64,000 bases of DNA from Flavobacterium piscinae (GCF_004122145.1 NZ_SBKQ01000008.1:1-64000); one strand, 5' to 3'. Counted from the first letter of the stretch, positions 1-7,842 are shown. Notes: a model not told the origin generated them from the letters alone. Translations and numbers: made by a program.

Positions 1-6
1 TTCAAT

Positions 7-80
7 AAAACTGACAAAGTCCTGATCGGGGGATAAGTCTGAAATCTTTGCTACCGCAAATGGTTTACTTTGTCAGTTTT
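7..80. repeat. 14-bp perfect inverted repeat with 46-nt spacer
   Basis: AAAACTGACAAAGT at 7-20 is matched exactly by its reverse complement at 67-80. There is no T-run next to either arm, so it is not a typical terminator for creD, which ends at 106 on the minus strand. The DNA between the arms is open in a coding-like frame on both strands (plus: ends in a TAA at 34-36; minus: open towards the window edge without a visible ATG), so part of it may belong to a gene cut by the left edge. Function unknown. Confidence 0.55.
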
Positions 81-105
81 GGTTGTTATTAAAATTACAA
101 AATTT

Positions 106-1458
106 TCAATGAACAAATCTAAAGGCTCCCCAATCAATCTTCCTAGAAAAATACATCACCGCAGCTAAAATCAAGAACAAACCGATGCTTCCTACCAACA
201 ATGCATAATCTTCCATTTGAATAATCACAAAAATAAACGTGTATAAAAACGTAAGCGAAATGCCAATAAATGCCGGAAACTTTTTGTTCTTTAAAATTGA
301 AATCGAGTAGAGCGAAATCAAGACAATCACTGAAGCTCCGGCTACTATGTAGGCTAAGGTAAAACTACTGTGTTCTGTTATCGAAATCAGCAACGTATAA
401 AACATAATCAACGCCAATCCAATCATCGAATATTGGAAAATGTGAATGTTGATTTTGCTAATGCTTTGGATGAGGAAAAAGATTAAAAAAGTCAATCCAA
501 TCACCAAAAATCCGTATTTTGAAGCTCGTTCGTTTTGTTGGTATTCATCCACTGTCGTAATAAAATCGACACCAAATGCGTGCGGTTTTACATTCGGTAA
601 GGTTTCAAACGATTGTTGCGGAAAAGGTCGGTTGAGGTGCAAGACTTACCATTCGGTTTCAAAACCTTTGGCTGTAATGAGTTTGTTTTTATCATTGGGT
701 AAAAAGTTTCCTGAAAAACTCGGTGACGGCCAATTGGATTTCATTTTTGCCGATGTCGTTTTACCAATCGGAGCAAAGTGAATCATTTTACTTCCATTGT
801 AATTGATGTTGAACGTAAAGTTTTGCTTTTTCATCTCTCTGAGCGGTTGCAAATTCACCAAACCGGTTTCTAAAGTGGACATCGAATCGTTTTGCTTGTT
901 TTGCGTTGGTTCAAATCGATAGACCGAATCACCTAACTTCAAATTCACTTGACTTTTGATGCTTTTTAAATTGGTGGTTCGAATCTGAATCGTGGCTTTG
1001 TCCCACATAATATTTTCATCCGCAATCGAATTGATTTTAAAATTCGGAACCACATAACTTCCCGAAAAATCCATTTGAGCATTGAAGACATTCGACTTAT
1101 ACAAACTGCGTTGCAAGGGTTTCACCATGGTAACATCAGTTGTATTTTTTAATTCTTCGGGGAAGAAATAGGCTAATTTGGTTTCGGTGACGTATTTTTT
1201 TACCTGAACGTTGGTTTTAGCATCGTATTCGACTATTTCACTGGTTTGTTTATATGGAATTTTTAAAATCGGACCATAAAAATAGATTGCTTCTCCCCAT
1301 TTTTCAGAGGTTTCAGAAACCACTTCTTTTTGGCGGAGGGAACGTTCTTCAATTAAGCTTTTCACAAATTGAAGCGGAATCAATAAAATGAGCGTTAGAA
1401 AGCCAACCATGATAATTTTTGCGGTGTTGGACTGAAAGAAATTGGTTTGTTTTTCCAT
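106..1458 (-). pseudogene. creD: creD, inner membrane protein, interrupted by an in-frame stop
   Basis: The two pieces 646-1458 (270 residues) and 106-642 (178 residues) lie in the same reading frame and together make a protein of about 450 residues, the usual CreD length. The first piece has an N-terminal membrane anchor (about residues 13-33) and a periplasmic beta-rich region; the second has the cluster of C-terminal membrane helices. The junction reads E-T-E-W-stop-V-L-H-L-N-R-P-F-P: the stop TAA sits where family members usually carry a Lys, so one AAA to TAA change explains it. No frameshift is needed. A TTG codon at 640-642 could restart translation and give a split protein. It is the last gene of a cluster with DUF1361, a winged-helix regulator and a membrane protein. 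CreD is an envelope protein of unclear biochemical role. A sequencing error cannot be excluded. Confidence 0.85.
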
Positions 1459-1465
1459 GATTTTT

Positions 1466-1513
1466 AAGTTTAAAAGTTTAAAAGGTTAAAGGTTTAAAAG
1501 TTTAAAAGGTTTG
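1466..1513. repeat. Degenerate tandem repeat of TTTAAAAG-like units upstream of creD
   Basis: The leader just before the creD start codon is made almost wholly of variants of TTTAAAAG and GGTTAAAG. Units are about 8-9 bp and imperfect, unlike a CRISPR array. It lies between DUF1361 (stop at 1521) and creD (start at 1458), so it would be in the intercistronic RNA. Confidence 0.7.
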
Positions 1514-1520
1514 AAGTGAT

Positions 1521-2183
1521 TTAGACGTTATTATTTTTAGAAATGAAGGAAGCTGTAACGAAATATAGAACAAGTAAAAAAGTGCCGAAACCGAGCGTGA
1601 AATTCTGTACATCAGGAATGAAAAGGCAATCCACACAAGAAGCAAATAGCTCAATTGGATTAGTTAATAAATCCCAACTGTTGAAACGTAAAAATCGTCC
1701 TAGGTAAATGCCAAAAGCGGTTAAATAAAGAATACAAAACAGCATGATTTTACTTTGGACTTTGGAATAATGCAATTGAATGATTTTTTCGATGGTTCGT
1801 ATGGAAAATAGGCCCAACGCAAATCCGGTTATGGAGAAGGAAGAAACCAATACCAAATCAAACCAAAAAGGCACATCCGGAAATTTGTTGACGTGGACAA
1901 AATCGGTTAATAAATAAAAAGAGTTAGGTAGAAATAATAACCAAACCAAAAGCGTTCCGATTCGTAAAAATCTCCTTTCTTGAAAAGTAACTGATGTAAA
2001 AAGAAAGAATGAAATCAAGTAGGGGATAAAGGCGAGGAATAAATTCCAAATCAAAAAGAAGAAGAAAACACTTTGTGTTACTTTGGCTCTAATGAGTAAT
2101 AACAAGAAACAGAAAAGCGTTAACGTTGCAAAAACGATGACTTCATTTTTTCTGATGTTTTGGTAGTAGTGTAATTTTTTCAT
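1521..2183 (-). CDS. DUF1361 family membrane protein
   Basis: This 220-residue protein is almost entirely hydrophobic, with about six to seven predicted membrane helices. The run FLPNSFYLLTDFVH in the middle, followed by a short loop and WFDLVLV, is typical of the DUF1361 family, whose function is not known. It acts in the inner membrane. The gene sits between a winged-helix regulator upstream and creD downstream, all on the minus strand. Directly before its start codon lies an operator-like sequence (2188-2209) shared with the first gene of the cluster, which suggests the same regulator controls both. Confidence 0.8.
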   Translation of the reverse strand: MKKLHYYQNIRKNEVIVFATLTLFCFLLLLIRAKVTQSVFFFFLIWNLFLAFIPYLISFFLFTSVTFQERRFLRIGTLLVWLLFLPNSFYLLTDFVHVNKFPDVPFWFDLVLVSSFSITGFALGLFSIRTIEKIIQLHYSKVQSKIMLFCILYLTAFGIYLGRFLRFNSWDLLTNPIELFASCVDCLFIPDVQNFTLGFGTFLLVLYFVTASFISKNNNV

Positions 2184-2187
2184 TTGT

Positions 2188-2211
2188 AAAGTACTTTGTT
2201 TTTCAAAGTTA
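2188..2211 (-). promoter_or_regulatory. Promoter -7 element overlapping a three-half-site operator (site A)
   Basis: Plus-strand AAAGTACTTTG (2188-2198), five bases, then CAAAGT (2204-2209). Read on the minus strand this is ACTTTG-N5-CAAAGTACTTT, ending 4 nt before the DUF1361 start codon. The minus-strand TAACTTTG at 2204-2211 is an exact Bacteroidetes -7 element. The same architecture occurs at 3234-3255. The likely ligand is the winged-helix protein encoded at 2229-2525. Confidence 0.65.
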
Positions 2212-2228
2212 TTAGATAAAAAAATAGA

Positions 2229-2525
2229 TTAGCTTTTTCTGATTAATTTTTCAAGGGCCTCAATGTGCTCTTGAAAAGCTTTTTTTCCGAGTTTGGTGGC
2301 TTTGTAACTGGTGTTGGGTTTTTTTCCAATGAATTGTTTTTCGATGGCAATGTATTCCTCTGCTTCTAAAGCTTTGGCGTGGGAGGCAAGGTTGCCGTCG
2401 GTTACGCCTAACAGTTCTTTTAACGTGTTAAAATCGGCACTTTCGTTTACCATCAATATCGACATAATGCCCAGTCGGATGCGATGGTCAAAGGCTTTGT
2501 TGATATGTTGGATGATGTTTTTCAT
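2229..2525 (-). CDS. Winged-helix transcriptional regulator (HTH_34/MarR-like)
   Basis: From the ATG at 2523-2525 the protein is 98 residues. It begins with a short helix, then DHRIRLGIMSILMVN, DFNTLKELLGVTDGNLASHA (recognition helix region) and the wing FIGKKPNTSYKATKLGKKAF, the pattern of small winged-helix repressors common in Bacteroidetes that often neighbour membrane proteins. An upstream in-frame ATG would add 11 residues (MFKKIIPFLCK) that do not resemble the family, so the later start is preferred. It lies in one minus-strand run with the membrane protein before it and DUF1361 and creD after it. It probably binds the ACTTTG-N5-CAAAGT sites found just before both membrane protein genes; this is inference. 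The effector is unknown. Confidence 0.85.
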   Translation of the reverse strand: MKNIIQHINKAFDHRIRLGIMSILMVNESADFNTLKELLGVTDGNLASHAKALEAEEYIAIEKQFIGKKPNTSYKATKLGKKAFQEHIEALEKLIRKS

Positions 2526-2603
2526 TTTGCAAAGGAAAGGAATTATTTTTTTGAACACAGATTAATAGAAATTGAAAAATTGTAAGAATTTAAAAATCGG
2601 ATC

Positions 2604-2625
2604 ATCTGACAATCCAAAAATCTAA
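2604..2625. repeat. Short degenerate AATC-type repeat between genes
   Basis: The string ATCTGACAATCCAAAAATC resembles the unit array at 14270-14296 (variants of AATCTAACAATC). It overlaps the very end of the membrane protein gene that stops at 2622. See findings on intergenic repeats. Confidence 0.4.
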
Positions 2626-3230
2626 TTTCGTTCATATTTAAAATACATAATGCTTCCATATAAAATGTGGCAAACGCCAAAGCCAAGAATCCAAAATACT
2701 AAGACATAGCCGGAAAATTGTACTGCAAAAAGGCCTAGAATGATTTCAGTTATTCCAAGGTATTTAATATCTCTAAAAGTATATTTACTAGCATTTACAC
2801 ATGCTAAACCATAAAAAATAAGTGTCATTGGAGCAATTAAACCATACGATCCATTTTTTAGTAACAATAAGATCAGGATTCCACCAGTAATTAAAGGAAT
2901 CGAAAAATTGGCAAGTAATCTTTTTGAAGAAGCATTCCATACTTTTTCATTTTGTTTTTTTGCTTTCTGTGCCGTAAGAATGTAGGCAGAGACAATTGAT
3001 AACACCAACACAATCACCGCCGTTAATAAAATTAGCTTGAAAGTTTTACTTTCTAACGTCACATAATAGGAAGAATGATTACTAATCAATTGGTTTACTA
3101 TATAAGCACCAATCAAGGCATAAATTCCTGCTAAAATTCCGGCCAACCCACTTAAGGAAATAAATTGAGTAGATTTTGACATCATTTCTTTGATGTCCTG
3201 TATGTCTTTTAAATAATCTTTTGCTTCCAT
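2622..3230 (-). CDS. Multi-pass membrane protein of unknown function, regulator-linked
   Basis: From the ATG at 3228-3230 the protein has 202 residues: a short cytoplasmic start MEAKDYLKDIQDIKEMMS followed by six predicted membrane helices in three pairs. Starting here drops an 18-residue upstream extension that would overlap the promoter and operator. Proteins with this start and a following small winged-helix gene are common in flavobacteria; I do not know their function. It is the first gene of the cluster that runs through the regulator, DUF1361 and creD, and its start codon is 3 nt from operator-like site B. Confidence 0.7.
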   Translation of the reverse strand: MEAKDYLKDIQDIKEMMSKSTQFISLSGLAGILAGIYALIGAYIVNQLISNHSSYYVTLESKTFKLILLTAVIVLVLSIVSAYILTAQKAKKQNEKVWNASSKRLLANFSIPLITGGILILLLLKNGSYGLIAPMTLIFYGLACVNASKYTFRDIKYLGITEIILGLFAVQFSGYVLVFWILGFGVCHILYGSIMYFKYERN

Positions 3231-3233
3231 ATA

Positions 3234-3257
3234 AAAGTACTTTGAGTTGCAAAGTAA
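3234..3257 (-). promoter_or_regulatory. Three-half-site operator (site B) before the membrane protein gene
   Basis: Plus-strand AAAGTACTTTG (3234-3244), five bases (AGTTG), CAAAGT (3250-3255): the same sequence and spacing as site A at 2188-2209. On the minus strand TTACTTTG at 3250-3257 is one base from the -7 consensus TAnnTTTG. The site ends 3 nt before the start codon, so a bound repressor would cover the transcription start. Confidence 0.65.
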
Positions 3258-3293
3258 AATATAAAATTTTTCACAACCAAACAAATTTTCATT

Positions 3294-3301
3294 TATTTTT
3301 G
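3294..3301 (+). promoter_or_regulatory. -7 element of the DUF1801 gene
   Basis: TATTTTTG matches TAnnTTTG exactly and ends only 4 nt before the ATG at 3306. If it is the active promoter the messenger would have almost no leader. Confidence 0.45.
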
Positions 3302-3305
3302 AAAA

Positions 3306-3659
3306 ATGAAACCGGCAGAAGCATATATCTTAAATCAACCTGAACCGTATCGTTCGATTTTACTGCATGTTCAGGCGGTAATTGAATTAACTGTTCCGGA
3401 GATAAAGTTACTTTACAAATATAAAATTCCGTTTTATTATTATAAAAACAAACCGTTTGTTTATTTGAATGTCAGTCAGAAAAGACAGTATGTTGACGTT
3501 GCCTTTATGAAAGGTTATAATTTGACATTACATCAAAATGAGTTAATAGGAGAGGGAAGGACATTGGTAAAATCATTACGATACAAATCTTTGGAAGAGA
3601 TTGATCAAGCGGTTTTGGTTGAATTACTACTAGCTCAAATTATTTTAGTAAAAAACTAG
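3306..3659 (+). CDS. DUF1801 domain protein (YdhG-like)
   Basis: This 117-residue cytoplasmic protein fits the single-domain DUF1801 family in length and pattern: an N-terminal helix pair (YRSILLHVQAVIELTVPEIKLL), a beta segment with KIPFYYYKNKPFVYL, then VDVAFMKGYNL and a C-terminal helix. The family is related in fold to iron-chaperone frataxin-like proteins, but no biochemical role is established. It stands alone on the plus strand between two minus-strand blocks. The ATG at 3306 has a -7 promoter element a few bases upstream. Confidence 0.8.
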   Translation: MKPAEAYILNQPEPYRSILLHVQAVIELTVPEIKLLYKYKIPFYYYKNKPFVYLNVSQKRQYVDVAFMKGYNLTLHQNELIGEGRTLVKSLRYKSLEEIDQAVLVELLLAQIILVKN

Positions 3660-3740
3660 ACGTCAAATATGTTTTTATTAATTCCATTTTCTAAAATAAT
3701 AAGTTAAGAGCAATCTGATAAAACTCATATCAACTTAAAA

Positions 3741-3767
3741 AAAAAGGTTGAACCCGAAAGTTCAACC
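3741..3767 (-). terminator. Rho-independent terminator downstream of icd
   Basis: Stem GGTTGAAC (3746-3753) and GTTCAACC (3760-3767) with a 6-nt loop, followed on the minus strand by a run of nine to ten T. It lies about 90 bp past the icd stop. Confidence 0.75.
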
Positions 3768-3855
3768 CTGTTATAAATTATTTGTTTAAAGAATAGTATT
3801 GAAATATGTTTTCAATTTATGTTTTTCTTCAAATTAGTAATAGGCATAAATTTTA

Positions 3856-5292
3856 TTATTGACCTTGTCCTAGTGAGTAGGCTGCTTTACCGTTGAAGGA
3901 ATACAAGTTTTCTGTTTTGATGGTATCAATATCTTGATCGATTGCATTTTTCAAAAGTTGATAGATGTCTATTTTGGTGATGGTTGTGGATTCGGTTGGT
4001 TTGAATCTGCATCTCCAATGGTCTGTACAAAAAGTTTCATTAAAGCCATCCGGCCATACTTTAATCCCTCTGTTGGTAATCATGCTTAGCTGAATTCCGT
4101 CTAGTTCTATTTTTTTCAATTTTTCTGCCAATTCATTTGGATTAGTTCCGGCCCAATGAACAAATAGATCTACGCCTACTAATTCTTTTTTTGCGGCTGG
4201 TTTTCGAATGTATTTTGGAAGATTTAATGCCGAACTATTGGCATAAGAAACTGATTTAAGTTTTGAAGGTTTGTAGCCCAAGTTTGCAATTACTGCTTGT
4301 GCAAATTCTTTGGTTCCTACTTTTTGGTTGCTTGTTCCTTCTTTAAAAATATCATACGTATGAATTCCGTCTTCCAGTGTTTTTAGCCAAGCGTTTTGCA
4401 CTTTTTCGGCAACATCAGTTTGACCAATGTGATTCAACATCATGATGGCACCTTGCAAAAGTCCTGATGGATTTGCCACATTTTGTCCTGCTCTTCTGGG
4501 AGCTGAACCATGAATTGCTTCAAACATAGCACATTCTTCACCAATATTTGCAGAACCGGCTAAACCAACAGAACCCGTAATTTGAGCGGCCACATCACTG
4601 AGTACATCGCCGTATAAATTAGGCATCACAATCACGTCAAAGGCTTCGGGTGTGTCGGCCATTTTGGCGGCACCTATATCGATTATCCAATGTTCGTTTT
4701 CAATTTCCGGGTATTCTTGGGCGATTTCATCAAAAACTTGATGGAATAATCCATCGGTTTGTTTCATGATGTTATCTTTTGTGAAGCATGTAACTTTTTT
4801 TCGGTTTTGTTGTTTGGCATATTCAAATGCATAGCGAACAATCTTTTCGCAACCCGGTCTACTGATTAATTTTAAACATTGTACTACTTCATCGGTTTGT
4901 TGGTGCTCAATACCGGCATATAAATCTTCTTCATTTTCTCTAACAATCACAATATCCATAACAGGATGCTTAGTCTCTACAAAAGGATGTAAGCTCATAC
5001 AAGGTCTAACATTTGAATACAATCCAAGAAATTTTCGAGTGGTCACATTCAAACTTTTATAGCCTCCACCTTGTGGTGTCGTGATTGGAGCTTTTAGAAA
5101 AATTTTATTTCTTCTAATGATGTCCCAAGATTCATTTGAAATTCCTGAAGTATTTCCGGCTAAGTAAACTTTTTCACCAACTTCAATTTCTTCAATTTCA
5201 ATTTTGGCACCTGCAGCGAGAATAATTTCTAAAGTTGCATCCATAATTTCAGGACCGATACCGTCACCTTTTGCTACTGTAACTTTTGTCAT
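3856..5292 (-). CDS. icd: NADP-dependent isocitrate dehydrogenase
   Basis: Oxidative decarboxylation of isocitrate to 2-oxoglutarate in the tricarboxylic acid cycle, in the cytoplasm. The N-terminal MTKVTVAKGDGIGPEIM is the nucleotide-binding start of the isocitrate/isopropylmalate dehydrogenase family, and NLYGDVLSDVAAQITGSVGL (about residues 225-244) is the family signature with metal-binding Asp residues. Residues 1-340 form the catalytic core. A further 130 or so residues carry the small C-terminal domain seen in the Thermus/Rickettsia-type enzymes, matching the total of 478. It is monocistronic, with its own terminator at 3741-3767 and a long AT-rich region upstream. Confidence 0.95.
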   Translation of the reverse strand: MTKVTVAKGDGIGPEIMDATLEIILAAGAKIEIEEIEVGEKVYLAGNTSGISNESWDIIRRNKIFLKAPITTPQGGGYKSLNVTTRKFLGLYSNVRPCMSLHPFVETKHPVMDIVIVRENEEDLYAGIEHQQTDEVVQCLKLISRPGCEKIVRYAFEYAKQQNRKKVTCFTKDNIMKQTDGLFHQVFDEIAQEYPEIENEHWIIDIGAAKMADTPEAFDVIVMPNLYGDVLSDVAAQITGSVGLAGSANIGEECAMFEAIHGSAPRRAGQNVANPSGLLQGAIMMLNHIGQTDVAEKVQNAWLKTLEDGIHTYDIFKEGTSNQKVGTKEFAQAVIANLGYKPSKLKSVSYANSSALNLPKYIRKPAAKKELVGVDLFVHWAGTNPNELAEKLKKIELDGIQLSMITNRGIKVWPDGFNETFCTDHWRCRFKPTESTTITKIDIYQLLKNAIDQDIDTIKTENLYSFNGKAAYSLGQGQ

Positions 5293-5639
5293 ATTATATA
5301 GGTTTAATGATTATTGATGCAAAGTTCAGTATTATAATTCATAATTTTTTATTTATATAATTAATGAATTGCATTAATAATGTTTATGACAATAAAGTGT
5401 TATAACTTTGCAAATCACAGTTAAAGCGTTGTAAATTAGATTCTTAAATATGTTTTGAAACGATTTTTTTTAAGAAATATAAATATAAAATTTTCTTAAA
5501 ATTAGAGTAATTTTAATAGTTTAGGACATTGTTTTTAACTCTATGATAACATTTTACGATTTAAAATTTTGAATAAATTTTAAAAAAAAATGCTTCTCTA
5601 GAGAAGCATTGTTATGACAATAAGATAAAGTTAACTGTT
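5293..5639. other. 347-bp AT-rich intergenic region
   Basis: It contains the upstream region of icd (minus strand) and the terminator of the secreted-protein gene (5582-5610). A plus-strand TAACTTTG at 5403-5410 fits the -7 consensus but no gene follows it; it could start a small RNA or be chance. I see no open reading frame worth calling and no structured RNA family. Confidence 0.5.
5582..5610 (-). terminator. Terminator of the 5640-6485 gene
   Basis: AATGCTTCTC (5589-5598) and GAGAAGCATT (5601-5610) form a perfect stem, followed on the minus strand by a run of T. It begins 29 bp past the stop codon. Confidence 0.75.
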
Positions 5640-6485
5640 TTAAATCCTAAATATTCCTCCAACGACAAGAATTCGTTGTAAAAACCAGAAATCTTGTTCA
5701 GCACTGTCGGCTTTGTCTTGAGTAGTCCGAATGTTATTCATGTTAATATAACCGCCTTTTAATTCTCCTTGAATAAAGAAATATTTAAGGAAAGTAATAT
5801 TTAAGCCGGCTTTGGCAGAAAAACCGTATCCGGAAATATGAAATTCATCATATCGTTCTTTGTTTAAAAGCGTTGTATTCGTTTTTGGATATAAAAATCC
5901 GCCTCCAATGGCTTCCGTAAAATTTACTTGTAAAAGATCAGTATTCTTTATTAGAAACAATTTTGAAATATCATCTACACGTGCTATTTCCGTATTTACA
6001 TAGTTTAAACCATCAGTATGTTCAAATTTTAAAAAATCTTTTGTCAATAAAATTTGACCGTTAGGTAACATTTCTCCGTAACTTCCTTGGTTAGGATAAT
6101 AACCCGAATAGTCAACCGCTTTGTCTTGATACATAACATATTTCATATGGTCAAACCCTATGGAAATATTGTATTTGTCTGTTATAAAATAACCGATTCT
6201 CAAATTGGTTTGTGGAATGGTCATTCGAATCGGATTAAAGTAATCGATATGGAAACCTTTAGGTTTATCATGAGCATCAACATCATAAAGGGTAAAATCA
6301 TAATCTTTTCCTTTAAAACGGATATCAGATTTTGTATAATCTTCTCTATTTCCGCCCCAAAATATGTAAAATTTACCTTTGTTGTGGGCTGTGTATTTTT
6401 CAGGAGTTACCGGAGTTTCTTGGGCTGATATGTGTTGAAAAACGGCACAAAAAAAGAGCACAATCAATAACGATTGATTTTTCAC
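5640..6485 (-). CDS. Secreted protein, probable outer-membrane beta-barrel, unknown function
   Basis: The 281-residue product starts with a signal peptide ending in SAQ (MKNQSLLIVLFFCAVFQHISAQ). The mature part alternates polar and aromatic residues in short strands, for example NLRIGYFITDKYNISIGFDHMKYVM and FSAKAGLNITFLKYFFIQGELKGGYI, and ends with hydrophobic strands and a terminal aromatic/branched residue (GGIFRI), as outer-membrane barrels do. I do not recognise a named family. It precedes its own terminator and follows kdsA by 20 bp on the same strand, so it may be cotranscribed with kdsA; a link to lipopolysaccharide is only suggested by position. Confidence 0.65.
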   Translation of the reverse strand: MKNQSLLIVLFFCAVFQHISAQETPVTPEKYTAHNKGKFYIFWGGNREDYTKSDIRFKGKDYDFTLYDVDAHDKPKGFHIDYFNPIRMTIPQTNLRIGYFITDKYNISIGFDHMKYVMYQDKAVDYSGYYPNQGSYGEMLPNGQILLTKDFLKFEHTDGLNYVNTEIARVDDISKLFLIKNTDLLQVNFTEAIGGGFLYPKTNTTLLNKERYDEFHISGYGFSAKAGLNITFLKYFFIQGELKGGYINMNNIRTTQDKADSAEQDFWFLQRILVVGGIFRI

Positions 6486-6505
6486 GGGATTAAAAATAAT
6501 AAGGT

Positions 6506-7324
6506 TTAGAATTGATTAATTGTTTTACGTATGGCTACTAATTTGGTCATTAAATTTTCAAAATAGTCTAGGTGAAGCATATTAGCTCCATCGCTTTTTG
6601 CATTTGCCGGGTCAAAATGGGTTTCTATGAAAATGCCATCTACACCGGTTACAATTCCCGCCTTAGCGATGGTTTCTATCATATCCGGACGACCACCGGT
6701 TACACCCGACATTTGATTGGGTTGTTGCAGTGAATGGGTAACATCTAATACAGTTGTTGCAAATTGTTTCATAGTTGGAATTCCTCTGAAATCAACTATC
6801 ATATCTTGGTAGCCAAACATGGTTCCGCGATCGGTAACCATTACGTTTTCATTTTGACAATCCAATACTTTTTTCACGGCATGTATCATGCTTTCCGGAC
6901 TCATAAATTGTCCTTTTTTTAAATTAACGGTTTTGCCTGTTTTTGCGGCAGCCACCACTAAATCGGTTTGACGAACCAAAAAAGCCGGAATTTGCAAAAC
7001 ATCCACATATTCTGCGGCCATGGGAGCATCTTCATTGGTGTGAATATCGGTTACGGTTGGTATTCCGAAAGTTTGTGATACTTTTTGTAAAATTTTTAAG
7101 GCTTTTTCGTCACCAATTCCTGAAAAACTATCGATTCGGGAACGATTTGCTTTTTTAAAGGAGCCTTTGAAAACGTAAGGAATTTCTAATTTATCGGTAA
7201 TTTCAACCAAACGTTCCGCTATTCTAAGTGCCATTTCTTCGCCTTCAATAGCACAAGGTCCGGCTAAAACAAAGAAGTTTCCACTCTGAGTATGTTTTAT
7301 TTGAGGTATTTTAGTAATCTCCAT
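6506..7324 (-). CDS. kdsA: 3-deoxy-8-phosphooctulonate synthase (KDO-8-P synthase)
   Basis: Condenses phosphoenolpyruvate with arabinose 5-phosphate to KDO 8-phosphate, the first committed step of KDO synthesis for lipopolysaccharide. The 272-residue length is typical. Family motifs are visible in order: FFVLAGPCAIEGEEMA near the N-terminus, FKGSFKKANRSR, VTDIHTNEDAPMAAEYVD, FLVRQTDLVVAAAKTGKTVN, VMVTDRGTMFGYQDMIVDFR and IFIETHFDPANAKSDGANML. The partner gene kdsB is also in this window at 52842-53567. An exact -7 promoter element (minus strand TACTTTTG, 7342-7349) lies just upstream of the start. Confidence 0.96.
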   Translation of the reverse strand: MEITKIPQIKHTQSGNFFVLAGPCAIEGEEMALRIAERLVEITDKLEIPYVFKGSFKKANRSRIDSFSGIGDEKALKILQKVSQTFGIPTVTDIHTNEDAPMAAEYVDVLQIPAFLVRQTDLVVAAAKTGKTVNLKKGQFMSPESMIHAVKKVLDCQNENVMVTDRGTMFGYQDMIVDFRGIPTMKQFATTVLDVTHSLQQPNQMSGVTGGRPDMIETIAKAGIVTGVDGIFIETHFDPANAKSDGANMLHLDYFENLMTKLVAIRKTINQF

Positions 7325-7341
7325 AGTTGGTTTTTAAAGTG

Positions 7342-7374
7342 CAAAAGTACGAATAATTTGAATTCATTTTGTAA
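7342..7374 (-). promoter_or_regulatory. kdsA promoter
   Basis: Minus-strand TACTTTTG (7342-7349) is an exact -7 element, with a possible TTAC -33 element 21 bp upstream (7371-7374). The start codon is 18 bp downstream. Confidence 0.5.
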
Positions 7375-7380
7375 CCTACG

Positions 7381-7842
7381 TTACTCATCTTTTTTGGCAG
7401 TTAAGCCTTTGGGAACCATTAATTTTCCCTTTTCATATATGTTGAAATAGAGTACTAAGGGTTTTTTACATCCCACCCATTGTAATTGGTAAACATCTAA
7501 AAATCCGGCACCGATTTCACTTCTTTTGGTTGGAAACGGACAGCAACTTTCCAATTTCTTATAAAACAATTTCTCTCCGTTAGGTCCTGCCAAAGCTTTC
7601 AAAAATCGTTCTTGGTTGATAGTGTCGTTAGAAGTGGTTCGATAAAAAATATTAATAGGATAATCAGGGTCATAGCCATATTTGGCATCCTCGCTAATTG
7701 CTGTTAATACAAAAGAATTATCTTTTTTCAACATGGGAGTAGGGGCTGAATTATCAATATTTTTTATCGTGTTTTTAATTCCGCCACAAGAAACCGTCAA
7801 AACGGCTACAAAAAAGAGTAATAGAAAGATTTGTTTTTTCAT
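7381..7842 (-). CDS. Small lipoprotein of unknown function next to kdsA
   Basis: This 153-residue protein has a lipoprotein signal, MKKQIFLLLFFVAVLTVSC, with the lipobox Cys at residue 19. The mature part contains GPNGEKLFYKKLESCCPFPT with a Cys pair, and a later WVGCKKPLVLYFNIYEKG. I recognise no catalytic motif. It is 56 bp upstream of kdsA on the same strand, and kdsA also has its own promoter. From memory, homologues are sometimes labelled after the neighbouring KDO-8-P synthase; the sequence shows no aldolase fold, so that label would be wrong. Probably anchored in the periplasmic face of a membrane. Confidence 0.7.
   Translation of the reverse strand: MKKQIFLLLFFVAVLTVSCGGIKNTIKNIDNSAPTPMLKKDNSFVLTAISEDAKYGYDPDYPINIFYRTTSNDTINQERFLKALAGPNGEKLFYKKLESCCPFPTKRSEIGAGFLDVYQLQWVGCKKPLVLYFNIYEKGKLMVPKGLTAKKDE

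Noticed and set aside
446..781. Plus-strand open frame of 111 residues over the creD break
   Set aside because: It is antisense to creD, has no family resemblance and is explained by the codon pattern of the opposite strand.
1466..1513. CRISPR-like array before creD
   Set aside because: Units are 8-9 bp with no spacers and no cas genes nearby; it is a degenerate tandem repeat.
5403..5639. Small RNA started by TAACTTTG at 5403-5410
   Set aside because: No -33 element, no plus-strand terminator and no conserved structure; the motif may be chance in AT-rich DNA.
7381..7842. KDO-8-P aldolase/synthase function for the lipoprotein beside kdsA
   Set aside because: It is a 153-residue lipoprotein without a barrel fold or active site; the kdsA neighbour holds that function.
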